This document shows positions 43,463-51,416 of a DNA stretch of 64,000 bases, in pieces. The notes under the pieces are model-generated. The model ran no database searches and had not been told where the DNA came from. It was given only the letters and a program-made list of their open reading frames with translations. Positions within the stretch are counted from its first letter, which is position 1. Each line of letters opens with the position of its first letter. This DNA is from Gemmatimonadales bacterium (lineage in GTDB: Bacteria > Gemmatimonadota > Glassbacteria > GWA2-58-10), in contig JAJRTS010000071.1 in assembly GCA_024278175.1 (NCBI GenBank), positions 86,296 through 150,295 on the forward strand. Reading direction: 5' to 3'. The position numbers were made by a program, and so were the translations under genes.

Positions 43463-44233
43463 TCAATGCCCGGTTACAATCCGGTAGGCCAGCCGCAGCC
43501 CGTCGAGCGTAAGGTTCGGGTCGACAGTGTCGAACCTGCGGCTGTACTTTGCCAGCATGGTTACGAATCCCCCGGTGGCGATAACCCGGCAAGGGACACC
43601 CCACTCCTCTTCGAGCTTATCCACCAGGCCGTCAATCTGGCAGATGGCGCCAAAAAATATTCCGGATTGCACCATCGTTACCGTATCGCGGCCGGTTACT
43701 TTGGGCGGAGCCTCGATTTTTACCCTGCTGAGCATCGAGGCGCGCGCTATCAACGATTCGGCGCTGGTGTTGATCCCCGGAGAGATGACGCCGCCCCGGT
43801 ATGTGCCGTCGGCGGAAATCAGGTCGAACGTGGTGGCCGTGCCCACATCGACCACGATACTGTCACAGCGGTAGCGTTCGCGCACGGCCACGGCGTTGGC
43901 GATCCTGTCCGCACCCACGGAGCTTGGCGGAGCGTCCACGTCGAAAGCGATTCCCAGTTGCGTATCGCCTGAAATAATAACCGGCTTCGCATCAAAATAG
44001 CGCCGTCCCAGCTTATTAAACACATAGGTCAGCGTGGGCACCACGGAACCGATAACAACACCGCTGACCTGGTTGTCGGCTCCCGCGCGCTCAAGGATAT
44101 AGAGCACCAGGTGGCCGTAGTCGTCCACCGTGCGTTGCGGGTTGCTGTCAATGCGCCAGTGTCCGGTCAACTCCAGGCCCTCGTAGAGGCCCATCACTAT
44201 GTTCGTGTTGCCGATATCGAAAGCGAGTACCAT
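43463..44233 (-). CDS. coaX: type III pantothenate kinase
   Basis: 256 residues. Acetate-kinase-like fold with DIGNTNIVMGLYEG (phosphate loop), PPSSVGADRIANAVA, VDVGTATTFDLI and GGVISPGINTSAESL. It phosphorylates pantothenate, the first step of coenzyme A synthesis. Start ATG 44233 behind GGAGGAGGG. Last gene of the mutL-miaA-bshA-nadC-birA-coaX run; birA-coaX adjacency is common in bacteria. Confidence 0.97.
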   Translation of the reverse strand: MVLAFDIGNTNIVMGLYEGLELTGHWRIDSNPQRTVDDYGHLVLYILERAGADNQVSGVVIGSVVPTLTYVFNKLGRRYFDAKPVIISGDTQLGIAFDVDAPPSSVGADRIANAVAVRERYRCDSIVVDVGTATTFDLISADGTYRGGVISPGINTSAESLIARASMLSRVKIEAPPKVTGRDTVTMVQSGIFFGAICQIDGLVDKLEEEWGVPCRVIATGGFVTMLAKYSRRFDTVDPNLTLDGLRLAYRIVTGH

Positions 44234-44268
44234 TTATCCCTCCTCCCCTCCAGCCTGCTCCGGCCGGT

Positions 44269-45291
44269 TCAATACTGCACCAGATGGCCGCTGGTAACCG
44301 AGCGCATCCGGTTGGAATCGCGCTCCTGCACCAGCAGCGCCCCGTTCTCGTCGATCCCGCTGGCCACGCCGTCCAGCCGGCTTCCGTCTTCAAGCTCCAC
44401 CAGCACCTGGCGGCCCTTGAGATAGTCGCGGACCTGTACCCTGGGCAGAAACGAGGCGAACCCGTCGGTCAGCAACTGGAAATAACCTTCCTCCAGGGTG
44501 AGCAGAATTTCCGCCAGCAGGGCCGTGCAATGGACCGAACCACCGACTGCCTGGCTCAGGGAAATACTATTTCCCGCCAGCCGTTCAGGGAATGTTTCAA
44601 CATTGACGTTAAGGCCGAACCCCAGCACCAGGTACTGCAGCTTGCCGGCCCGCCAGTCGGCCTCGCAGAGCACTCCGCCCAGCTTGCGGCCATCGAGAAA
44701 CAGGTCGTTGGGCCATTTGATAGAGGGTTTGAGGCCAGTGAGCTGCTCGATCCCCAGACAGATACTCAGCGAAGCCAGCATGCCCATGCTGCCCAGCCGG
44801 CGGGCGCTGATTCCTGGGCGAAGGACCAGGCTGGCCCAGATTCCCCCTCCGGCGGGCGAAAACCAGTTACTACCGCGTCGTCCCCTGCCGCCGGTCTGTT
44901 CCTCGGCCACCAGCAGAGTCCCGTCAGGTACGCCACCCGCGGCCAGTGCGCGCGCTGTTTCGTTTGTGGAGCCGATTATGCGGTAGGTAAACATGCAGCG
45001 GCCCAGGAACGTGGTCCGCAGCTCTTCTTCCAACTCGAAGCGGCTGAAAGTTTCCGGCAGACCGATCAACATCCAGCCGCGCGTCTCGTCACCATCTATC
45101 CGATATCCCTGCATTACCAGCAACTCGACAGCGCGCTCCAGGTCGCCCGCGCTCTCAGTAGCCTCGCCCATCGCCGCCGCCAGACCGAACCGCTCCCTCA
45201 GCTCCCGCTCGTCAAGATAACGATGGGGGTTGAGTTTCAATGCAGCGAGCAGCTTTCTTTCTACTTCGTATGCCTCTGCCATCGCTGTCAC
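44269..45291 (-). CDS. birA: bifunctional biotin ligase / biotin operon repressor BirA
   Basis: 340 residues from GTG 45291 (GAGG seven bases upstream, overlapping the nadC stop); ATG at 45282 is the alternative. N-terminal winged helix (about 10-75), then a ligase domain with GGRGRRGSNWFSPAGGGIWASLVLRP (ATP/biotin loop), KWPNDLFLDGRKLGGVLCE and a C-terminal SH3-like domain (RQVLVELEDGSRLDGVASGIDENGALLV). It biotinylates acetyl-CoA carboxylase-type carriers and may repress biotin genes. Confidence 0.95.
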   Translation of the reverse strand: MTAMAEAYEVERKLLAALKLNPHRYLDERELRERFGLAAAMGEATESAGDLERAVELLVMQGYRIDGDETRGWMLIGLPETFSRFELEEELRTTFLGRCMFTYRIIGSTNETARALAAGGVPDGTLLVAEEQTGGRGRRGSNWFSPAGGGIWASLVLRPGISARRLGSMGMLASLSICLGIEQLTGLKPSIKWPNDLFLDGRKLGGVLCEADWRAGKLQYLVLGFGLNVNVETFPERLAGNSISLSQAVGGSVHCTALLAEILLTLEEGYFQLLTDGFASFLPRVQVRDYLKGRQVLVELEDGSRLDGVASGIDENGALLVQERDSNRMRSVTSGHLVQY

Positions 45292-46172
45292 TCGACAGCC
45301 TCAATGATCATTGTGAGGTTCAGGATACCGGCCGAGTGAGTCAGTGCGCCCACGGAGATAAAATCGACACCGGTGCCCGCCACCTCGCGGATAGTGCGAA
45401 GGTTGATATCGCCGCTGGCCTCGATCTCCGGGCAATTCTCGCCGGAATGCTCCCGGATGATAAGCACGGCGAGGGTCATCTGCTCCACGGTCATGTTATC
45501 CAGCATGATCCGGTCCACGCCGACGGCAACCGCTTCGCGCACCTCGTCAATCGTGCGCGTTTCCACCTCCACCGGCAGCCTGTTCTCGTTATTGCGGGCC
45601 ACCATCTTGACCGCGGCGGTGATTCCGCCCGCGGCCTCGATGTGGTTCTCCTTGAGCATCACGTAGTCGTAGAGGCCGTGGCGATGGTTGTGGGCGCCAC
45701 CGGCCCTGACCGCGAATTTTTCCAGCTGGCGGAACCCGGGAGTCGTTTTGCGGGTATCGAGCACCCTGACTCCGGTACCCTCCACGCTCTCGACAAAGCG
45801 ATGAGAGAGCGTGGCCACCCCCGAAAGACGCTGCATGAAATTAAGCACGGTTCGCTCCATACTCAGCAGATGCCTGGTCAGTCCCCTGATCTCGGCCACC
45901 ACCTGACCGGCTGCGATCGCCTGGCCATCGGGCAGAAAGGAGAGCACATCCGGCGAGGGGTCGAACTGGTTCAGGATATGCTTGACCACCGGTAATCCCG
46001 CGATGACTCCGCCGGCGCGCGCGATAATCCTGGCCAGACTCGTATGGTTTTCGCCCACCGACCACAGGGTGGAAAAATCGCCCTCGCCGATATCCTCTTT
46101 CAGCGCCATTTCCACCAGCTCACGGCTCAGAGCGCTCAACTCGAAACCTGAATCCCAATCAAACTTTTTCAT
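45288..46172 (-). CDS. nadC: quinolinate phosphoribosyltransferase (NadC)
   Basis: 294 residues. Conserved DTRKTTPGFRQLEKFAVRAGGAHNHRHGLYDYVMLKENHI, then EVETRTIDEV, MLDNMT and EASGDINLRTIREVAGTGVDFISVGALTHS. It converts quinolinate and PRPP to nicotinate mononucleotide in de novo NAD synthesis. Start ATG 46172 with GGGGAAGG upstream; 23 bases after bshA. Confidence 0.97.
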   Translation of the reverse strand: MKKFDWDSGFELSALSRELVEMALKEDIGEGDFSTLWSVGENHTSLARIIARAGGVIAGLPVVKHILNQFDPSPDVLSFLPDGQAIAAGQVVAEIRGLTRHLLSMERTVLNFMQRLSGVATLSHRFVESVEGTGVRVLDTRKTTPGFRQLEKFAVRAGGAHNHRHGLYDYVMLKENHIEAAGGITAAVKMVARNNENRLPVEVETRTIDEVREAVAVGVDRIMLDNMTVEQMTLAVLIIREHSGENCPEIEASGDINLRTIREVAGTGVDFISVGALTHSAGILNLTMIIEAVE

Positions 46173-46195
46173 TGCCTTCCCCGGGCTCCCATCCC

Positions 46196-47347
46196 CTACC
46201 GGCCCAGAATCGACCTGTAATAGTTCAGGTATTTAGCCGTTACTTTCTGAATCGTAAAATTTTCCAAAGCCCGTTGCCGCGCCACGGCGCTGAAAGACTT
46301 GTAAAGGCTCTCATCCCTGAGCAGCCGTACGGCGTCGGCGCTCATTTGCTCGACATCGCCCACCTCGGAAAGATATCCGCTTTGCCCATCGAGCACAACT
46401 TCTTCCGGTCCGCCGCAGCGTGTGCTGATAACCGGAACGCCCGTTGAAAGGGCTTCCAGGATCGAGAGACCGAAACTTTCGCTGGCCGAGGGTTGCAGAG
46501 CCAGGTCGGCGCAGTTGAGCAGACTGGCGATAGATTCCTGCGCACCCAGAAACGTTACCCTATCGCACACACCCAGCTCCTCCGCCAGCCGGTGGGCTCC
46601 GGCTCTCTCCGGCCCGTCGCCGACCATCACCAGCCGCGCTTTCAGCTGGCGGCTCACGCTGGCGAACACCTTGATCACGTCCTGCAGGCGCTTGACCGGC
46701 CGCATGTTGCTGATATGGATAATCACCTTCGACCCGTCGGGCGAAAGCATCTCGCGGCTGCAGTCGCACTTAGAGTTGCGCTTGAACAGCTCCGTATCGA
46801 CAAAGTTGGGAATGATCTCGATGGGCTTTGTGACCTGCAGTGCCTGGACAGTCTGGTCATGCAAGAACCGGCTGACAGCGGTCACGCCGTCCGAGTGCTC
46901 GATACTGAAACGCGAGATCGACTTGAAACTCTCCTCCTGCCCCACCAGCGTAATATCGGTGCCGTGCAGGGTCGTGATCACTTTCACCGGATGATCGTCG
47001 CCCAGCATCTCCTTGGCGATCCAGGCGCTGGTTGCGTGAGGGATCGCATAGTGTACGTGCAGAAGGTCCAGGTTGAATTCCTGGATCACATCGTACATTT
47101 TCACCGCCAGGCTCAGGGTATAGGGCTGGTATTCGAACAGCGGATAGCTCGAAACCCGGACCTCGTGAAAATAGACGTTGTGGTAAAAACCCTTCAGCCG
47201 GTAAGGCAACGCATAGGACACGAAATGAATCTCGTGTCCCTGCTCGGCCAGTTTTTTGCCCAGCTCGGTGGCCAGCACCCCGCTGCCGCCATAGGTCGGG
47301 TAGCAGGTAATCCCTATTTTCAGCTTGTACGAATTGTCTATCGTCAT
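46196..47347 (-). CDS. bshA: BshA-like N-acetyl-alpha-D-glucosaminyl L-malate synthase
   Basis: 383 residues from ATG 47347, overlapping the miaA stop (ATGA). A GT4 enzyme with the BshA N-terminus KIGITCYPTYGGSGVLATELGKKLAEQGHEIHFVSYALPYRL, LLHVHYAIPHATSA, TLHGTDITLVGQ, VSRFLHDQT and the E-x7-E motif SESFGLSILEAL. It transfers GlcNAc from UDP-GlcNAc to malate, the first step of bacillithiol synthesis. bshB and bshC are not in the window. Bacillithiol would suit the one-Cys Tpx and the extensive Fe-S genes. Confidence 0.85.
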   Translation of the reverse strand: MTIDNSYKLKIGITCYPTYGGSGVLATELGKKLAEQGHEIHFVSYALPYRLKGFYHNVYFHEVRVSSYPLFEYQPYTLSLAVKMYDVIQEFNLDLLHVHYAIPHATSAWIAKEMLGDDHPVKVITTLHGTDITLVGQEESFKSISRFSIEHSDGVTAVSRFLHDQTVQALQVTKPIEIIPNFVDTELFKRNSKCDCSREMLSPDGSKVIIHISNMRPVKRLQDVIKVFASVSRQLKARLVMVGDGPERAGAHRLAEELGVCDRVTFLGAQESIASLLNCADLALQPSASESFGLSILEALSTGVPVISTRCGGPEEVVLDGQSGYLSEVGDVEQMSADAVRLLRDESLYKSFSAVARQRALENFTIQKVTAKYLNYYRSILGR

Positions 47348-48282
47348 CCCTCGCTCCACGTCCCGGATTTATGTTCAAATTCACTCCACGCACACAGCAC
47401 TTCGTTCAGATCAATACTCTGAGGATCGATCCTCAGGGCCGCATCCCTTGCATTGAACCAGGTTCGCTGGCGACGGGCGTACTGGCGGGTTTTGAGTACA
47501 ATTTCCGCCGCCGCCGCCTCAAGATCAGTCTCGCCGTTCACCAGCCGGACAACCTCGGCATAGCCCAGGCTCTCCATCGCAGGCGCACTTTCGCTCACTC
47601 CCTCGGCGAGCAAGTACTGCACCTCCCGCTCCCAGCCGTTGGCCAGCATCCGGCCGGTCCGCCCGGCGATCCGGCTTTCGTGCCAGCCGGGTTCCGTCTC
47701 CAGCACAACCATGAACGGCGCGAACTCAGCGTTGTTGTTCGCCCCGGCATGAAGCTCGCTCATGGTCCTGCCGGTCAACCGGCAGAGTTCCAGTGCGCGG
47801 CCTACCCGCTGAAAATCGTTGGGATGAAGCCGGGCCGCGCTTTCCGGATCGAGCTTCCGCAACCGCTCGTGCAGCGCCTGCCTGCCGTACAGGCTCGCTT
47901 CTTCCGCAAGCCGGGCGCGGACTCTGAGCCGCCGCCGGGGGTCAATATCCGGCTCGGTGAACAGCGGCCGTACAAGCGCCTCGATATAAAACCCCGTCCC
48001 GCCGCAGATAATCGGCACTTTCCCATTTTTCCCGATCAGCTCCAGCGCGGCGCGGGCCTCCCGCGCGAACCGTCCCGCGCTGTAGCGCTCATCGGCGTCG
48101 ATAACGTCCAGCAGGTGATGGGGCACCCGGCGGCGCTGGGCGGCCGTCGGCTTGGCCGTGCCCACATCCAACCGACGGTAGACCTGCCTGCTGTCGGCGC
48201 TGATTATCTCGCCGCCCAGGCGGTCGGCCAGTTCAACCGCCAGCGCTGTTTTGCCCGAGGCCGTGGGACCGGCGATTATCAA
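47344..48282 (-). CDS. miaA: tRNA dimethylallyltransferase (MiaA)
   Basis: About 312 residues. P-loop IIAGPTASGKTALA, DSRQVYRRLDVGTAKP, HHLLDVI, GGTGFYIEAL and NDFQRVGRALELCRLTGR are all MiaA signatures. It adds the isopentenyl group to A37 of UNN-reading tRNAs; MiaB encoded at 53.8-55.1 kb then methylthiolates the product. The start codon is unclear: TTG at 48282 is used, but CTG codons slightly upstream inside the mutL end are in frame. Confidence 0.95.
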   Translation of the reverse strand: MIIAGPTASGKTALAVELADRLGGEIISADSRQVYRRLDVGTAKPTAAQRRRVPHHLLDVIDADERYSAGRFAREARAALELIGKNGKVPIICGGTGFYIEALVRPLFTEPDIDPRRRLRVRARLAEEASLYGRQALHERLRKLDPESAARLHPNDFQRVGRALELCRLTGRTMSELHAGANNNAEFAPFMVVLETEPGWHESRIAGRTGRMLANGWEREVQYLLAEGVSESAPAMESLGYAEVVRLVNGETDLEAAAAEIVLKTRQYARRQRTWFNARDAALRIDPQSIDLNEVLCAWSEFEHKSGTWSEG

Positions 48283-48290
48283 CAGCGGTT

Positions 48291-50117
48291 TCAGGATCTG
48301 CCGAACCTCCTGTCGAGCTCCTCCAGGCCGAGCTCGACAATCGTGTTGCGCCCGTGGACATCGGCATAGGGCAACTCGGTGGCGAACAGGCGGTCGATCA
48401 GGTCGTTCATCTCGTCCGGGGCCAGCTCCGCCCCGGCCTTGATCGCCCCGCGGCAGGCCAGCGAACGGGCCAGTGCCTGATGGCGCGTGCCGGTGGAACC
48501 CGAGCCCTCGCCGGCCAGGTCCTGAAGCAGGTTGCGGAAATAGTCCTCCACCTCTCCCAGGTTCTCGATAGCCGGCACACTGCTGACTGCCACCGTGTTT
48601 CCGCTGAAACGCTCGATCTCGAATCCGGCCTGCTCCAGCAGAGGGGTAAACTGCTCGGCGGCCACCAGCTCCTCCGGGCTGAGCTGGAACGTTACCGGGA
48701 ACAGCAGGCGCTGGCTGCTCACCTTGCGCCCGGCCATCCGCTGCAACAACTGTTCGTAGATAATCCGCTCGTGGGCCGCGTGCTGGTCGATTACCAGGCA
48801 GCCGCCGCGTGTCTGGACAAATATATACTTGCCGTGAAGCTGCCAGACAGATGGCAGCGCGGGCTGAACCGGTATTTCAGCGTTGAGAGCGCCGGTGCCG
48901 GAGCGCTCCCCCAGCGGCGCTTCCGCCGCCGCTGAGCCGAACGCGGCGCGTGCGCTCTCTAGCGGGCGGGAGGACGCAAGCGGCACCAGGAACGAAGTCT
49001 GGGTACCCTCCGGTCCCATGGCCGATACGCGGCTCTGGGCAACCCGCCGTGGGGCTCCGCTCCTGTGTTCGGACGAGGCCCCCAGCAGCTTGCCCGCCGC
49101 GGGCGAGTCGAACGCGGCGGTAGCGCCGTCCTGGCGGATGCCCTGCTGCACCGCGCGGTAAACCATGCCGTACACCAGGCCCTCGTCGCGGAAGCGGATT
49201 TCCAGTTTTTGCGGATGCACGTTGACGTCGATATCCGCCGGGTTTAGCGTGAGGAAGAGGAAAAAAGAGGGTTGCCCGGAATCGGGGATCGTGCTGGCGT
49301 ATCCCTGCTTGATCGCATGGATCAGTCTGCGGTCGGCAAACGGGCGGCGGTTGATGAACAGGTATTGGTCCGGCCGCGAACCGCCCACCGAGTCGGGCGA
49401 GGCCACCAGCCCACCGACCACGCCTCCGCCCCGCTCGAACATCACGGGCAGATACGAGATGTTCCGCCGCCGGCCGAACAGGTCCTCGACCCGCTCGCTA
49501 AGCGATGACGCCGGGTTGACGGACACAAGCTCCCGGCCCTCGTGGATCAGCTTGAACCCCACACCGATCTGGGCCACAGCCAGCGAGGTGACTATACGGG
49601 TGATGTGACGCAGTTCGGTCTGGTCAGACTTGAGAAACTTGCGGCGCGCCGGGACGTTGAAAAACAGGTTGCGCACGGTGGCCGTGGTGCCCGCCGCACG
49701 CGAGGTGGCCGATTTCTCCACCGTTTTTCCACCCTCGACCACGATCAGCGTGGCGGCGTCCTGCTCACGAACCCTGCTCTCGAGCTCGAAGCGGCTCACC
49801 GAGGCGATACTGGGCAGCGCCTCGCCGCGAAAACCCATGGTGGCGATTCCCTCCAGATCCGCCACGGAGGATATTTTACTCGTTGCGTGACGGCAGAAGG
49901 CCAGCTCGGCGTCCTCTCCGCTCATCCCCACCCCGTCGTCGATAACCCTGATCAACCGCGAACCCGCGCCCTCGCACTCAACGCTTATCCGGCCCGCGCC
50001 GGAGTCGAGAGCGTTTTCCAACAGCTCCTTGACCACCGATGACGGCCGCTCGATAACCTCTCCGGCGGCAATCATGTTTTTCGTATGCTCGTCGAGCAAT
50101 TTTATCGTGGCTCTCAT
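48291..50117 (-). CDS. mutL: DNA mismatch repair protein MutL
   Basis: 608 residues from ATG 50117 (AGGA six bases upstream). N-terminal GHKL ATPase: AAGEVIERPSSVVKELLENALDSGA, DDGVGM, HATSKI and GFRGEALPSIASV. NLFFNVPARRKFLK and a C-terminal dimerisation domain (about 400-605) with VIDQHAAHERI and LACRGAIKAG follow. The endonuclease motif DQHAxxERxxxE is not fully matched: after DQHAAHERI comes IYEQLL, keeping a Glu, so nicking activity is plausible. First gene of a six-gene minus-strand run. Confidence 0.95.
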   Translation of the reverse strand: MRATIKLLDEHTKNMIAAGEVIERPSSVVKELLENALDSGAGRISVECEGAGSRLIRVIDDGVGMSGEDAELAFCRHATSKISSVADLEGIATMGFRGEALPSIASVSRFELESRVREQDAATLIVVEGGKTVEKSATSRAAGTTATVRNLFFNVPARRKFLKSDQTELRHITRIVTSLAVAQIGVGFKLIHEGRELVSVNPASSLSERVEDLFGRRRNISYLPVMFERGGGVVGGLVASPDSVGGSRPDQYLFINRRPFADRRLIHAIKQGYASTIPDSGQPSFFLFLTLNPADIDVNVHPQKLEIRFRDEGLVYGMVYRAVQQGIRQDGATAAFDSPAAGKLLGASSEHRSGAPRRVAQSRVSAMGPEGTQTSFLVPLASSRPLESARAAFGSAAAEAPLGERSGTGALNAEIPVQPALPSVWQLHGKYIFVQTRGGCLVIDQHAAHERIIYEQLLQRMAGRKVSSQRLLFPVTFQLSPEELVAAEQFTPLLEQAGFEIERFSGNTVAVSSVPAIENLGEVEDYFRNLLQDLAGEGSGSTGTRHQALARSLACRGAIKAGAELAPDEMNDLIDRLFATELPYADVHGRNTIVELGLEELDRRFGRS

Positions 50118-50256
50118 CAACATTCCTACAAGAAATTGATTGTCCGCAAATATACTAATATATAAGAGGCCGATTATCTCAACAATCAAAAACGATTTTA
50201 CCGCTGATTGCTGCCATGCCGGTGGCGGAAAACCTGAGAAGCGTCCGATTTGCGCC

Positions 50257-50285
50257 TTGACAAAAACCTGATCTGAAAATAGTAT
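50257..50285 (+). promoter_or_regulatory. sigma70-type promoter of the HD-GYP-like gene
   Basis: Consensus TTGACA (50257-50262), 17-base spacer, TAGTAT (50280-50285), 42 bases before the start codon. Confidence 0.6.
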
Positions 50286-50327
50286 TGAATACTTGATTTT
50301 CAGACAGACAACTCAAGCCAATGGACC

Positions 50328-51410
50328 ATGAAGCTAATATCTCTCGATAGCATGGAACCCGGCAAAAAACTTGGCCGGCCGATCTACAACGAAAAAGGCA
50401 CCCTGCTGCTGGGTGCCGGCGTTGCCGTATCCTCACGCTACCTCCGCCGGCTCAAGGAGATGGGCTACAGCTCGGTTTATATCGAGGAGAAGGGCTACGA
50501 GGACATTGAGGTCAACGACGTGGTCAGCGACAAAACCCGCATGGAGGCGGTCAGCGCTATCAGCGAGACGTTCGAGTCCGTGCGGGGCGGCGATGTGCGC
50601 AGCGACAAGGTGTCGCTGGATCGCGGCAAGGTAACCGGCGTGGCGGACAAGATTGTCGACGACCTCACGGGCTCCGGGGACCAGCTCATGGACCTGATCG
50701 ACCTGAAGAGTTTCGACAACTACACGTTCATGCACTCGGTGAACACCAGCGTGCTTACCGTGCTGACAGCGGCAAGCGTGGGCCAGTTCACCGCGATGGA
50801 GCTGCGGGACATGGCGCTGGGCGCGATGCTGGCCGATATCGGCAAGGCCCACATCCCGATCGAGGTCGTGCAGAAGAAAGGGCGGCTCACACCCGACGAG
50901 TTCGCCCAGATGAAAAAGCACGTCCAGATCGGTTATGAACTGCTGCTGCACAAATCCCAGATGAAGCCGCTGGTGGCCAGCGTGGCGCTTCAGCACCACG
51001 AGTACTACAACGGCAGCGGGTATCCGAACAGCCTGCCCGGCGAGAAAATCCACATCTACAGCCGCTATGTGGCCCTGGCCGATGTCTACGACTCGCTGAC
51101 CTCGGACCGCAGCTACAAGCGCCGCCTTCCCCCACTGGTGGGCCTGGAATATCTGAAGCTGGGCAGCGGCACCCATTTCGATCCCGCATGCCTCGAACAC
51201 TTTATCGGCCATGTCGCGCCTTACCCCGCGGCCAGCACCGTGCTGCTCAATACCGGCGAAAAAGCCGTGGTGGTTAAAAACAACATCAAAAACATCGGGC
51301 GACCGCAGGTGAGAGTCCTGACCACGCCCGACGGCAAGGAGCTGGGCAAACCATTCGAGGTGAACCTTGCCAGCCAGCCGGAGTACACCATTCAGAGCGT
51401 ACAGCCCTGA
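50328..51410 (+). CDS. HD-GYP-type protein with degenerate HD motif
   Basis: 360 residues, cytoplasmic, no membrane segment. An N-terminal module of about 65 residues (GRPIYNEKGTLLLGAGVAVSSRYLRRL, a DUF3391-like lead) precedes an HD-GYP domain (about 125-300). Metal-site residues H136 (FMHSVNTS), H198 (KKHVQIG) and H223-H224-E225 (QHHEYYNGSGYP) are present. The defining HD doublet is A169-D170 (MLADIGKAHIP). Classical HD-GYP proteins hydrolyse cyclic di-GMP; loss of this His suggests weak or absent activity and perhaps a binding role. The ATG has no strong ribosome site. Confidence 0.85.
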   Translation: MKLISLDSMEPGKKLGRPIYNEKGTLLLGAGVAVSSRYLRRLKEMGYSSVYIEEKGYEDIEVNDVVSDKTRMEAVSAISETFESVRGGDVRSDKVSLDRGKVTGVADKIVDDLTGSGDQLMDLIDLKSFDNYTFMHSVNTSVLTVLTAASVGQFTAMELRDMALGAMLADIGKAHIPIEVVQKKGRLTPDEFAQMKKHVQIGYELLLHKSQMKPLVASVALQHHEYYNGSGYPNSLPGEKIHIYSRYVALADVYDSLTSDRSYKRRLPPLVGLEYLKLGSGTHFDPACLEHFIGHVAPYPAASTVLLNTGEKAVVVKNNIKNIGRPQVRVLTTPDGKELGKPFEVNLASQPEYTIQSVQP

Positions 51411-51416
51411 GCGAAC

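Noticed and set aside
47344..48282. A frameshift at the miaA start
   Set aside because: The P-loop begins unusually close to the assigned start, but in-frame CTG codons upstream within the mutL end can serve; no disruption is evident.
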